A stretch of 64,000 nt of DNA. Source: Toxoplasma gondii ME49 (taxonomy: Eukaryota; Apicomplexa; Conoidasida; Eucoccidiorida; Sarcocystidae). This document shows positions 35,901 through 48,900 of the stretch, piece after piece. Position 1 is the stretch's first letter, and every line of letters begins with the position of its first letter. The stretch is taken from positions 1,450,458 through 1,514,457 of the forward strand of contig NC_031476.1 in assembly GCF_000006565.2 (NCBI RefSeq), given 5' to 3'. The notes under the pieces were generated by a model that saw only the letters and a program-made list of their open reading frames with translations, had not been told where the DNA came from and searched no databases. A program made the position numbers and the translations under genes.

Positions 35901-38900
35901 AGTGAAGACGCCAGAAAGTGAAGGACAAAGACGCCAAGACAAGAGAACAGAAAACGAAGATGATTCGAAACGCACAACTTACCGTAGCATGCCTTCTGCT
36001 GGACGAGAGCGCTTGGGTTATCCAGCAGAAGAAGAAGGAGTTCCAGAGCTTCTCGCTGGAACAGCATGATTTCAGGTTGGAGATACTCTGCACGCAAACA
36101 AAGACGCATAGATCTGCATGAGTGAAGCTACACCGTAGCAGGTCCCTACACATACACGCGCCTCCACAGACCCAGCCACAATCCTCGAGTATTCAACTTG
36201 TTTTTAGCTCTATCTCCATCAGCATACTTGCGGTCATTGTTTGTCTCGGCCCATGTACATGTTTGCAAACGTCGGTACATTCGAGTTTTTAGATTGTGTC
36301 TATCGTCGAGGTACTGAATCCAGCAACAGCGTTCTCGCCAGCTCGAAAATCCCTTTCCCACGCTTCCCGCTCCCACTCGATTTGGCGTTTCGAGCACCAG
36401 TTTGCCTCCTCTCTTTGAGCAGCCTCATCCATTTTCAGGTCGGCTGCCCGCCACGTAAGCCCCCTGTCCGACGCAAGCCATTGCTTCGCGCGCTTTCGCT
36501 CTGCTTCTCACCTGCGAATTGGCCGAAACAGATGCATGCAGACGCCGCGATTACGGGTTGCTGGTCTCTGAGAGACTCGAGGACGAAGGGGAGAAAGAAC
36601 TTCATTTTCCTGCGCATGACGCCTTCGCAGCCTTCGCTCATGATGCCGAGAAGCACGAGAGCAGCGCGCTTCTTCAGGATGTCCGTGGACTGGGTGAAAG
36701 GCGTGAGGCGGTCGAGCATCGGCTGGAAGACGTACTTTGAGGGCAGAGAAATTGCCAACGCATCTACGCACTGCGCTGCAATCCGGTGAGGCGTCAACTC
36801 GTCCTCTTCAAAGTCTTCGGGGCCTCCTCCCTGAACGTCAGGCTCTGCGCCCATGGCGACGAGCACGTCCAGAATTGCCGGAACGACTGTCGGACTCTTG
36901 CAGAGAACTGAACAACATCGGCACGGACACAGACGGAGTTCGACAAACTACACCGAAACCAGGTAACATTGCAATGCATAGTTCAGGGTGTCTACAGAAC
37001 CACAAAGACAACGTAGGCAGTGTACAAGCGAAAACGGCGACAAGATCTACAGGGGCCAGTCATATCTGCCATATAAGGAAACCGTCACGAAGCGAAACCG
37101 GGTTCGACAGAATGGTAACGCCCTTGAACTGAATTCAGCTTAAGGGTACGAGGAAACGGGGTGGGGGAAGGGGGGGAGAGAAACATGAATCGAAGTTAAT
37201 GATCGAGAAACGCTTTTGCACTGGACATTACAAAAAACAGGTGAGCTGTTTTCTCTCGCTGTTGACACGAGTGACAACAGCAGGCCTGGAACATAGCCGA
37301 TGTGGAATGGAAGCAACATATCGCGTCCTCGACCTCACGCGCCACCAAAACAGGCACGCGCGCTCCGTCGCCGAAGTTCCGTCGATTGAGAGATATCCAG
37401 GCAGATGATCATGGCTTACACTTTCGTCCAGCATCTGCTGAAAAACGAGCCTGCCCCTTTCTCCAATGTCGTATCTGGTACCTTGGCTACTTGGGGGACA
37501 CGACGTATCTGATGGAACAGCGAAGGAATTTTTTTACATCGTATCTTCCATACCTCTCGGTTTTTGCTTCGCCGCCCACTGAATGCAGGAAAGCGCCTGC
37601 TGGCGGAGACCCGCGTCGACGTCGCTGCGACTCGCCACCGTCTTGAGAAGAAAGTCGAGAACCGTCAGAAGTTCTCCGTCCTTCATCGCCATGTTGTCGT
37701 TGCTCAGCTGAACAGAGAGAAAAGAAAGAAGCGGAGGGATGTCCAGACAGAGCAGCCACCTATCAACTGAAAAAGACCCGGAAACTGCGGCAGCGTGTAT
37801 GCATTGCTGCATCGATACACGGAATCTTTTTGTGACAAATACGCCTCCCTATACATACATATACATATATATATATATATATATATATGTGTAACTACAA
37901 ACATTAGATATGTGCACACCTAGAAAGCCACACAACGCATGTGGGAATATAAGAAGGTCTGGTTGTAGTCTCACGTGAACGCCTGCGCATGAGTGCATTT
38001 TCGTCGACAGATCACCCTTGCACATATCCCCCTGAATCGAAAGACGCACCTGTGAACAGCCACGTGCAAGTGCAGGCGTATGCATGTGTGTTTGTATCCG
38101 CAGTCTATGGGTGTGTACGTATATATACATATGTATATATATATATATATGAATATTTATGTATAGGAATATGTTTATGAGCACAAGTGTGGAACAAGGT
38201 TTTCCCCAGTTTCTGGTGTGGATGCTTTGGCATGCACTTACAAGGTCGTCGATGAGTTGAATTCCAGTCGTGGCAACATCCTCTTCGTTGGCCTGGACTG
38301 CCGCCGCAATGATTTGCATCACATTCGGCACCAGAGCGCAGACCTGTAGAGAGCGAGGCAGACGCACATTTTCGCGCTGTTCCGGATTTCCAAGGATGCA
38401 GCCTCGACTTCCCACGGTGGAAGCATCCTTCCTAGTTCGCTGGACACCTAGGAGAGCCGGAATAGCAGGTTCGTTAAGATGGCCAAGAGGGCGGAAAGAG
38501 GACCACGCGCTACGTGAGCAGCTATGCGGCGCGCAGCGATGAAAAGAGACGGAGGCAGGCGCAGAGAAAGGACAAAGGCGGAACGGGAGGAGCACAGAAC
38601 TGAGACGAGTCCAGAGAGGAAAGAAGACGCGAAGCAAGGAACGATACCGACGCGAAAGAGATCGCGCACACGAAGAGAAAAGGCAAAGAGTGGACACAGG
38701 AAAGGGCCTCAAGTCTCGGTATTACCTTTTTCTGCTGGTCCGGCTCTTCAGCGAATTCCGCCAGAGAGCGGAGACCCTTCAACGCGGATGTGCCGAGTTC
38801 GTTTCCAGCAGCAGCGCAGGTGAAGGCTGCACGAGGAAAGAGAAAAGAAAGTCGAGTTGGGGAAACAGAGACGCGCGAAGACCAAGCTTGTTTCACTCAC

Positions 38901-40712
38901 TGCACGAGTGAAGGCCCCTTCCACACAGTTCCTCGATGCTCTAGAAAGTCACAGCGTTTCTCTAACAGCCGAAAGAGCAGCAGGCGATGCAAGCAGAAAC
39001 AGCTGGAGAAACGAGTGCTGAATGTGAGAGGCACGAAGAGGACGGAAGACGAACAAGGACGGGTCGCAGCACAAAGGAGACAACGGACTGAGCGTAGAGA
39101 CAAAGAGGAAAAGGAGAACTCGAAAGGATCGAAGGGCGGGGAACCGCGTCCACCAGGCACGCGACCCCTTTATGCAGGTCCTCGACTCCGACGTTCAACG
39201 ACCGGCACTCAACAAGTTGCAGTGACGTCTTTAGGATTTCCTCACACTCGAAACGAAATGAACAGCGCTAAACGATACAGGTTGACCGCTTCGCAGACAG
39301 CGCATCTGCGAGGAAGACAACGGCGTCGGTAGGCACACGATGTCCAGTCCTGCTTGCCTGGAAGCCTTTCACACGAGTAGTGTTTGCAGACGCACTCATC
39401 ATGCGCGTGTATTCTACGTCTTTAGAGGAGAACGCTGTCTCCCTCGCGTAGTCTCGTTTTCATGAATGAAGGAACTCTTCACTCTCTCGCTTGTGGATAC
39501 TCAAAGAAACCTTGCGACCTCAACTCACCGTGTCGGAAGACCGTAAGGAACTCATCGAAGTAATCAACGAGCTCATCGGGGCAGGCCTCAGCAACGGCGA
39601 CGAAGGTCGAGACAGCCGCGACTTGCTGCTGGAGCTGCTGCGGATCTGTTCCCGGCGACGGATTTTGCATGGCCATGTGCGAGAGAGCAGAAAACAATTC
39701 GCGGCGCTTCGCTTCTTGCAGAGTTGCCAGGCGAAGAATCGAAGCCAGCAGGTGCACGACTGCGCGACGTACAGATGCAGACGGCTCTTGCGAGAAACGC
39801 GCAACCAAAGAGGTAATAAACTCCTTCTAAAAACACAACCAAGACAACGAACGGGGAATGAGACACAAGAGACAACAGACCCCGAACTGGGAGTTAACAG
39901 GCAAGCACATGTATTTACAGATGTTTATTTATACATAGAGAAAGATAGATATGGAGATAGATACAGATAGGTGTGTAGATAGATGCATGAACAGATGAAG
40001 ATAGGAAGAGGGACAGCTGGGCATCGGTGTACATTTGGAAGCTTAGGATCTTCTCCGCTGTCTGAGAAGGCATTCGACCTCGAAGAGCCACGGTCCTGAG
40101 GCATTTGAGTCAAGAAACCGAGAGATGGGATTTTTTGGAACAGCTGACAACGTGAGGCGTCCAAGGAGAGAAAGAACAAAGATGCTCTCTGGTGGTCGCA
40201 CCTGAAGCCAGCACCTGTCTATGCGGCTATCCACCGAGACAAGTGTGTGCGTATAGCCTTGCGTATGGGATGACGCGTATCCATGCACTTGTACATGTCT
40301 GCGGATGAACGTCCCTGTGTACGCATGAACGCTAGGCACCACAGAGCGCCAAAAAAGAGTGTCATCTTCGTTTCTGCAGGGTGCATCTAACGAGACAAGG
40401 CACAGGATCCCACATTCGGGTCGGAGAGTTTACCTGTTGGTTTTCATCGAAGACAGCCATGGCCTTGGAGATTTTCCGCCGGAGGAGCACCGCGGACAGC
40501 TGACGCACTTCCTCTTGCCGGCCATCGACGATTTGTTTCGCGAGAAGAAGATACGCCAATCGGCGCTGTTCAACCTGTTCCTGCTGAAGCAAGGTCCGCA
40601 GCTGTTCGCTTGCCGGCTTCACTTGGGCAGGGTCCAGCGAGGCCAGAAGCAGCTGCTCGAGTTGGAGCTGGAGATCCGCCATGGCGGGGTGAGGCGTACC
40701 AGCTGCAGACAT
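29467..40712 (-). CDS. Importin-4/Kap123-like karyopherin-beta, 1169 aa
   Basis: Nuclear import receptor of the HEAT-repeat importin-beta family; Kap123/IPO4 members carry ribosomal proteins and histones H3/H4, with RanGTP binding at the N-terminus. Seventeen exons (minus): 40712-40434, 39826-39529, 38826-38726, 38343-38242, 37707-37554, 36907-36512, 36087-35983, 35865-35773, 35037-34601, 34042-33789, 33258-33045, 32714-32544, 32039-31785, 31577-31437, 31051-30971, 30454-30215, 29655-29467; phases close to 3510 nt. The N-terminus (ASEQLRTLLQQ...QLSAVLLRRKI) is the importin N-terminal signature. Exon 6 has AAKQKPR before SPTVVPAILDVL; exon 10 has an acidic loop (LDELDDEEDEAGDE) followed by RDGFLDELESAALCLKTL, as in IPO4/Kap123; exon 16 has DNAAAAVARIILHP and SMPLQEDHEESEVM, typical of the C-terminal HEATs. 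Either ATG (residue 1 or 11) could start it. IPO5/Kap121 is the alternative assignment. Confidence 0.88.
32337..32365. repeat. Intronic (AT)n in the importin gene
   Basis: AT dinucleotide run in the importin intron 32040-32543, flanked by TGCATGCA-type sequences (tatgcatgcatac at about 32309, ctatgcatgcaag at about 32370). Confidence 0.9.
32912..32946. repeat. Longest intronic (AT)n in the window
   Basis: About 35 bases of uninterrupted AT dinucleotide in the importin intron 32715-33044. Confidence 0.95.
34520..34567. repeat. Compound (AT)n(GATA)n microsatellite in the importin gene
   Basis: An AT run followed by about six to seven GATA units in the importin intron 34043-34600, ending about 35 bases from the splice donor of the exon whose lower end is 34601 (minus strand). 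Confidence 0.9.
35391..35408. repeat. Intronic (AT)n in the importin gene
   Basis: AT run with leading ATAC units in the importin intron 35038-35772. Confidence 0.85.
37865..37889. repeat. Intronic (AT)n in the importin gene
   Basis: AT dinucleotide run of about 25 bases in the importin intron 37708-38241. Confidence 0.9.
38134..38150. repeat. Intronic (AT)n in the importin gene
   Basis: Second AT run in the same importin intron, preceded by ATAC/GTATATAC elements. Confidence 0.85.
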
Positions 40713-42961
40713 TCTTTTCAGGCAAGCGGTCCAAGAAATCCGGTCAGTTGCCTAGAAATATCTGTATTTGCAGGTTCGCGTCTGTGAGTGCGTACGAGGT
40801 GGTGGGAGAGGCGCGAGGCAGGGGCGCAAGCAAGGGAGGAAGGGGAGGGAATGGAGCCGACGAAGAAAGTAAACGACAAAGGAAGAGGAAACCGAAGGGA
40901 GAGGAGGAGAAGGACGGATTGCGAAGACTTTGACAAGGAAAATACTTGTCTGGGAAGCGTTCTGCTGGCGGGATGCACGCGCATCGAGTTTAGGTGGGGT
41001 TGCGGTCCTCTGAAAGGCCAGGCAAACCTCGAGAACAGAGGGAAGTGGGGACAAAGCTCAAGATCGGGATGGGCTGGGCTAAACGAACAAGGGTGTTCGT
41101 TCGTGGTAGTCAAACCTGGGAAGTACCGAAAAGCGAAGAACGGGTCCACAAACACGGTGGACGCGACGCTTACTCACATGGACAGACAGCCCTCTGTGTG
41201 CAAGCACAGTTGAAGGGACAAATAACGAGTCTCTGAATCCACGCGCGTGCGAAGATTTGCGAGGCACTCTGGAATGGTCCTGCGGATCTGTCAAATGTTC
41301 AGATGACGTTGCCGACTCGTCTATCGACGTGCTGCGGCCCAAACGAAAGGCGTTGCGAGAAAAAACGGCCAGCGGCTGAGCTGGAACGAGTTGACAGGCG
41401 TATGCACACGATCCAGAGAGGCGAGCAGAGACTTCCGGTGTAGCCAACGGACTCTGTCTTCTCGCGCTGTCAGCGTCTGAGCTCTGATACACAGAGAAAG
41501 CTGCGAATAAGAGAGAACCCCGCGCAAAGCAGCCTGAGAGGCAGTTGAGAGCTTTGGTTTACGGCATTGAGGAGGGAGATGTGGGGCAAAGAGACCGGTA
41601 TTTTAACGACAGGACAACACGAAAAGGCGGTTCTCGCAGAGGAAAAAAGCAAGGACCCACAACGCATGTGGATTCCGAAACGGTCTGAATCCCGGCAGAG
41701 AAAGAAAGCGCTTTTTGCGTGCGGCAAAAGTCAGACACAAAGCGAACGGGGAAAAGGCATGCGCAAGGGACTTTACGGGGGGTGGAGAACCCACGTGCTG
41801 GCGAAGAGCATGCCCTTCTTTGGGGGGCGACAGAGGCAACAAATAAATTCTTTGGCGCCTACCCTTGCAGCAATTTCAACTCTCCACTTTGTCAAAGCCG
41901 TACCAAAGTGAAAGAAAGAGAGAGAAAGACAGTCTCGTAGGCGGTGTTTCCCTGTTTCGGTCGTCGAGTAAAGGCAGCTTCACTCGTAGGGTCTTCCGCT
42001 ATCCTTTCACGCAAAGGAGGCGAAGGACGGGAGCCACGATTAAGAAGACCAGTTGGTGCGACGGTGAAAAAGACAAAACAGAAATAGAAAAGAGTCCTCA
42101 AGGGTGAGCAGTGCATCTTCTCCTGTTTCATCTCAACCTGTTTAAGAGAAGGTGCGTAGGCTGACACATAGACCTCGCCTTTTGCCCATCTGAAGTAGTG
42201 GGTCAACGCGTACGAGGTTGGAAAATGTAAAAACGAGACAAGGGGTACACCTTTCGTTTTCTCATTTTAGAGCGTATTTTCCTTTGTTTGAAGGTATGGT
42301 TGAGACTCTTCGGATATGCGAAACAGTTTTTCTCCTGGGTGGGCAGGCGGACACCTGGCTCATGGGCATACAGAACGGTACCGGTGTGAAGGTGGCTGGT
42401 GTGGAAAAGCAGATAAATGAGCAGTCAGATGCGTTCGCGAACTGTGTTGCTCGCCTTCTCGGTACGAAGACACGCAGCCCAATGTGGCTTTGCACCTTAG
42501 CTCTCCTGTCTGCCGCACCCGCAGCCTGTGTGCAGGGTCATGCCAAGAGTCTCAATGTTTGAAGAAACTGGTGAGAACCTGGTGGAAAGAAATCTGGGAA
42601 CCTGAACTCTGGGAAACAGTCCGACGACAAAGAAGGTGGCAACAAGCATTTGTGATTTCCGCGACTCCAGGGTTACAAAGAAGTGCAAGAGTCCTGGCGC
42701 AACCTTAGTTTCGGCTTCCCAGGTGCAATCAGCGTTGGAGAGAGGCATCCCCTGACGAGGGCATGTTCCGCTACTGCAATCAATACGATGCTAGATGCGA
42801 TCTGAAGGCCTACCGCTCTCTCGACTTCCCTCTTCGTTTCCCTTTTCCTTTTCTTGCTCTTCTCACGTTCGGAGAATAATCTGAGAAAGAAGAGACACTC
42901 CTGCTGAGCCCCGGCTTCCTGCTCTCATTTTAAGCCTTCAAATTGATTTTGTCCAGGCATC
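40713..42961. promoter_or_regulatory. Divergent promoter region: importin and guanido-kinase-like gene
   Basis: Start codons at 40712 (minus) and 42962 (plus) are divergent across 2.2 kb. Both promoters and 5' UTRs must lie here. An open frame at 42218-42562 ends in ordinary-looking sequence but fits no splice model with the downstream exons. No other gene is supported. Confidence 0.5.
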
Positions 42962-45900
42962 ATGGCGGACAGGTTTGTTTGCTTCATATGACCATGATAT
43001 CCTACCTGGATGCTGCAGTACCTTGAGGTCATTAACCTCGAGATCCGATGAAAAAAGACTTTTGGCAAGATTTTCATGCACGTCCATATGTATAGGTAGC
43101 TCTGTCTTTCGAGAATTGTACATGGATACACAAATACGTTGCTTCGGGCGCATTCCGAGGAAAAAGGACTCTAAATCCTTTGAAGCTGGTGCTGAACTTT
43201 CACAAATATGTTCAGGCAAAGAACAAAGGAACAGGAGGACATCAGACATTACTGCGAAACTCAGCAGCTTCCGCAGCTTTTGGCGCTGTTGCTGAATCGT
43301 CTTGCTCAAAAGAAAGATCCCCACCCGAAGCTTTTCGCCGTAGGTTCACGGTCCTGACCAATACGCGAACAGCTGATAAAAGTCTCAGAATGGTTTTCAC
43401 CTTACCAAAGCGAATTTCCTTTGGAAATGTGCAACAGTGTTGTTTCGTAATGTAAATATTTCTTCTCAAAAGATGTTCTTAATCGCACACCTCTCGCGCT
43501 AGTCCTGTTTCCTGGCAGCAAACAAGAGGGAAAGCGAAAAGATAGGCAACGCATCGTCTTCAGTATCGACTGCTGTGGTTTGTACCGATCAGTCCAGGAG
43601 GGGGAGAAGAGGACCCACACCGACGATGCCGCGTCATCGCTCGTTGCCGTTAAGGGAAATTGTTCGCTCCGAAAAGCAATTGTCACAGAGGAAATCCTGG
43701 CGCCAGTCTCGGCTTCTTGAGATGGCAGCTGTCAGCGCAGGAACGAGGAAGAATGGACTAGCTCCCTGTGTCTTGTGAATACCTGTTAACGCGAAAGGTA
43801 AAGTATTTTGCAGACCGCGTGTCGGACTCGGATCTCGGCACAATCGGATTATATCGGTCAGCACCAACGGGTCAGAATGCGTCGTGTCCAGCGACGGGGG
43901 CAAAAGACTTGGTAGATGGAGACGATGTTCGCTTTCAAAACCCGTACCAAGCAGATAAGCGCTCATGGATGAGAAACAACATTGCCCCTGACGCGTGGCT
44001 TCAGCTCGGTGAAGTGCGCACGTCCAAGGGCCTCTCAGCCCTGCAGTGTCTCTTGCCAAATGATGAGGACGACAGAGATGGGAACGAGTTCTCGATAGAC
44101 GCCGATTCTGGTAGGCCACAGGCTGCCACGCGGGTCTCTTTCCGCGGGCAACGGACGACGATAATGTAGTTCAAGGTCTGAGGCTTCTGCATTCGGTTAA
44201 GGCTCACGCACAAAGGTGGAAGACAAATGCCACGATAAAAAAGCAAGTGCCATTTGTTCTTGCACTTATATATGTTTTTGAGTCGTACGTCGGGAGTACG
44301 AAGCGGTTGAATGGTATTGAGTTATCTGGCTGAATCAGTTCCATCAGACGAAAAGCCGCTTGCAAGTAGCTTTGTCCATAGAAACTACTGTGCGAAGCGA
44401 CCATTGCTTGTAGGCATATGTGCAAGTTTGTGACGTGTGTACCACAGTCTAGGTGTGCTCCAGAACACTCACGTAAAGGGTTGAATGACAGGCATCAGAG
44501 GGCGCATATCACGCTAGAGCAAATCTTTTCGGTGACCGTGTGCTGACTGAAAGAAGTTGCAGGATTCACGCATTTAAGCATTGTTTGCTCTCCTGTACTT
44601 TTTCTGTCAGGCATCATTGCGTTGAGCGTGGAGTGTTACGAGTCCTTTCACTTGCTGTTCTCTGAATTCCTTCGGTTCTCCGATGCCACTTTGATGGCGA
44701 AAAGTATCTTTGTGATCGTGAGTCCGCCTCAAAGTTGAACTACTGCATTTTGTACTCCCGCAGATTCGGTAGTCTTGCAGCATGGTGTCTCCTCCGTTTC
44801 ATATCAACGGCTGGATGCAAATCACGGACGGTAAAGGCCGAGAGAAAACCAGGGAAGTCATTCACACATTTGGAATGTCGTTCGTTACGAATACGCTCGA
44901 AATTGATAGGCAGCCCTCCTGCTCGCCTTGCGCTGACGAGTCAATTCCTCAAATTTCGCAGGAAGGCTAAGATTGAAGAGCCAGCAGTCGAGTTAGGTCG
45001 ACAGAAGTGGTTATGCGACGTTTCTGGTGCTGACCAAAACAACGTCTTTTCATGTTTATCTTCTCCTTGCAGCCTTCATACCCCCTGGATGCCATGAACG
45101 AGCGCGTGCCGGCTGTTCTTCCTTCTCTGACGATGCACTCATCCCTTCGCAACTTGCTGCTCTGCTTCCATCGCAACTTCGCATCTTTCGCATTTCCTCC
45201 TACCATGACTCTCGCAGAAAGCAATAAAGTGATCGATCGTGTACAAAAAGGCATCAACAAATGGCTCATGACCAAAGTAAACAGTGGTTTTGGGCCTCCG
45301 GATGTGCGTCAAACAACACGGTATTCGAGCACATGTGCGACTCTACTTGCTTCATCTGTCTACAGCGGCTTATGCAGATTATTTGGTTTAGCCCTTGTCG
45401 TCTCTCTTTGAACCTAAATGGGGAGATTTCCAGTGCCTGACATATATCGCACTCTTTATGATGTCCTCATGGATGCATATCGACCAGTCAGAAAATGCGG
45501 TGGGTAGAGGTGCAGAGGTGCTCCTTTTGTGTTCGTTTCTATGAATCATTTCTCTGCAAGTGGCTTGCACCAGGCCCTTAAGAGAGCGAAAATCCAGCTG
45601 GCATTCACCGTCTCTCTCGTAACTTGGCACATGACCTATGCGCAAATACCTTCCAGCTCTGATGGTGAACAGTTCCGAGAACACGATCAGCAGAAGCCTC
45701 TGTCGTATATTTCATATTTTTGTCACACGAGCTGTCCGCACCAATTCCTGAAAATCGGTTCCAAGTCATCCTCACTGCCTTAAGCTGTCGTTATTCATCA
45801 ATTGCTCTCCAGATAGAGATGTGCCGAGGCCCGGACCTCTTCCGCCGTCGTGGCCAACTGTTCAGAGCGCTACAAAGTGAGGGAGCGCTCCCATCTCAAG

Positions 45901-48900
45901 GCACCTATTTGGACGGCGTTAACCCTCACCGAGCCACAGCCCTGTGGCTGTCTCCCGACAAAAAGGTTATAGTCCAGGTTAACTGGAGAAATCATCTGAG
46001 GGTGAGCCGCCTCCCTACGATGCGACAGCGCTACGTAGCAACAAGGAAGAAACTAAATCCTCGTTTGTTGGGTTGAAACTGTCATATCCGAAGGTTCACA
46101 GGACGGCCGGGGTTAAAACTGGCGTACATGTTCAATGAATTGACGTGAAAACCACTGGAAAACACACTTACTGCGGTGACTCCCTACCGAACTAAAATGG
46201 GACTCTGTAAACCCTAAGACAATGAATAGTAATGGGGGGAGTTCGCCGTTGTTGCCGTATCTCCGCAACACAAGACAGCACACCACGCCTGCTCAGTTCG
46301 CGCAGCCGCGTTGATGAGAGGCGGTTTGGGGAATGAGTATTTCTGCAGATTGAAGTGAAGATATCAAACCCCTTTGATGCAAGCGAAATCGTCCAAGGTT
46401 TCCAGAGTGCATATTCTCTACTGGATTGCATGAAGGTAAGCTCGCCTCTCGAAGGCATCTTCGGTAGTCTTAGTGTAAAAACCTGAATTCCTTACAAAAG
46501 AACAAGATCCTTTTGGTTTCATTGGAGCTCATCTGCATTTGTAGCAGATACGAGGATATCTGCGGGTGGAGTGAAGGCTGAGGAACCACTGTTTCCAACG
46601 CCGAGCAAGATATATACTGCTTCACTCTTGTGTGAGGCCACAAGATACGTTTGCCGCAGAATAAGATTCAGGGCAGTGTTTCGCAAGTCGGTGATTCTCT
46701 GTGTTTTCGATTATGGAAGCAAGCAAGTCGACCCCCCCTAGCAAAACAGTCCTGAGCTTTCTAGCCATGCGTGTTAGATGTCTGCTTCATTTCTAATGCG
46801 CTGACTATCTTATGTCGATGGTGTGGCAACATCTGCAGGAAAAAGAAGAAGAGCCGTTCGCAAAACACAAAGACTTCGGCTACCTCACCGTTGATCCTCT
46901 CGATTGTCGCCTTGGATTCACGTCAGTAGTGGCAAAATGTACTAAATCCGACCAGCTGAGCATATGCAGCTGGGAGCAAGAGTCGACCCTTGGTGGAAGA
47001 ATCCACCAGTCTTACCAGTTGTAACACTGCCCCGCTGAAAACCTTAACCTGCTCAGACTGAGAGTTCATGCCCGAAGCGGACCACAATTATCATGCGCTT
47101 TCTGTTTCCCTGTAACGAGGTGGAAACAGAACAAGGTCACACAGTGTTGGCTGCCGAATTAGATAGGAGTAACAGTATGTGTGCGTCAGCTAACCACCGC
47201 CATCAATACTGTTCCCAATTCGCCCATGAAAGATAGTAGAAAGAAGTAATTTAGTGAAAATAGTTCACCTCTTTGCTTTGGCAGGGCCATACTCGAAACG
47301 CGGCTTCTGCAGGGATTTATTTCGCGTGCTGGGCTGCAAGAGCTGCTGAACCAGGCTCACATGAGGAAACTCAGGTTGATAACGCCTGACGACATGATTC
47401 ACGTACGATATTTGAGACAGACTCATTTCTTCATCTACGGCAGGCCCGTCTCAAATATTATTTCAGTAGTCGGTTCCTCAAACGACAGGGTGGTCGCCGA
47501 CAGACGTGTCCAGCCACACCTTCGCGTTTGCCAGCATGCTACACTCTGTCACTTTTTCCTACATCAAATCTTGTAACTAATTGCACTGAATGTTGCAATT
47601 TGATCGTTTTTATGTATAACGGTTGGTTTTTTGAATCTAGTTACACGCCTGAGAAAGCGAAGGGGAAATGTCTTCGTGTTCCACATGAATTACTCATTAG
47701 TGACTCTCTTGTAGATTGACAATTTTCTTGATAATGGAAAAAAACAACTCCACCGGACATTTCATCGCGTTTGCTGAGATATGTCTGCTCTTCGCATCTT
47801 CAGAAGTGCGCATAGATGTCTACAATTCCATGCTCTTATACGTACTGCTTAAGGTTTTATGCATTTCTTCTCCTGTGGTGCAATTAAATGTGGGAGTCCA
47901 AAGCAAACAAAGTCAGTAGCCGAGCCTCAACACTCTACGATTGGTACCTCACAATTTTCTTCCGTGTATAAGCATATGTGTGCGGCAGCGTACGTGACAT
48001 CTGCCGCTGATGCTGAACGGAATCTGAGAACTCACTGCTTGTAAACGGAGATGCGAATGATGTCTTCTTGCAGGGCTTGGTGCCAGTTTCGTTGAATACG
48101 TTAGAGGCAACCGACGAAGTACACGCGTTGGGAACTCTTACGCAGCTTGTGTCGGGATTTCTTGAGGGACTGAAACTGAGGTTACCGCGGCCACAGGTGG
48201 AATCGTCTGCCGGTGGGTCACATGGAGTTGCGCGGTTCATGCAGCCGATAGACCTCGCCCGCAGTTCCCATGCCTTCACAAAGTTACCTCAGCTCCTTAG
48301 CAAGAGAAGCGACCGGAAGCTGCTTGAAAAAGAAGAAGGGGACAAACGGACAGAAGGCGCTTTCGACCGGACCTCGGGTCTGCAGGCTCTTTCGTGTCCA
48401 GAAGGCCTTGAGTAAGTTGGTGCCCGACTTCCGTTGCCTTCTTGCGTTCCCTAAGAACACCGAGCAGCACTTTCATGTGTACTTGACAGGAGTCAAATAA
48501 GTCTTAATTCGCGAGATCCTAGCGGGATCCACTTTGGTAGGTGCAAACGCAAACGCCGACAGCGAACAGTAGGAGAACTTTAGTATGGGAGCGGGTATTT
48601 CGTCTTCCTCAACATCTCAGACGAATGCATCGCATCTCCAGTGACGAGGGTATATGTAGTGGAATAGTTTCTTCGGCTGGTGGGTGGTAGTGTCCCGTGG
48701 TGGTTATCAGTACGAAACAAAGCTGATGGTAGCCGTTGGCACTAACCGCAGAATTCGTTGAAAGATAGGCGTCTGTGTCTCCTGGTGAAATCAATGGAGT
48801 CTTACCAGATTGACTCGAGACTAAATTGCGGGTACCATTTGCTTCACGTGATGTGACATGTTTCTACAGCTGGTGGCAAGGAAAGCCAAGTTGTGGCTTT

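Noticed and set aside
42218..42562. Plus-strand open frame (MVETLRICETVF... from about 42297) upstream of the guanido-kinase-like gene
   Set aside because: Its possible donor at the ARLLG end (phase 1) cannot join the RIIa exon at 43216 in frame, whereas the short ATG exon 42962-42972 joins perfectly. Probably 5' flanking sequence.
44780..44830. Possible extra exon with a cttgcag acceptor in the guanido-kinase-like gene
   Set aside because: It ends out of phase with the next exon. Direct joining of 44717 to 45073 keeps phase and matches the family's spacing between the two landmarks.
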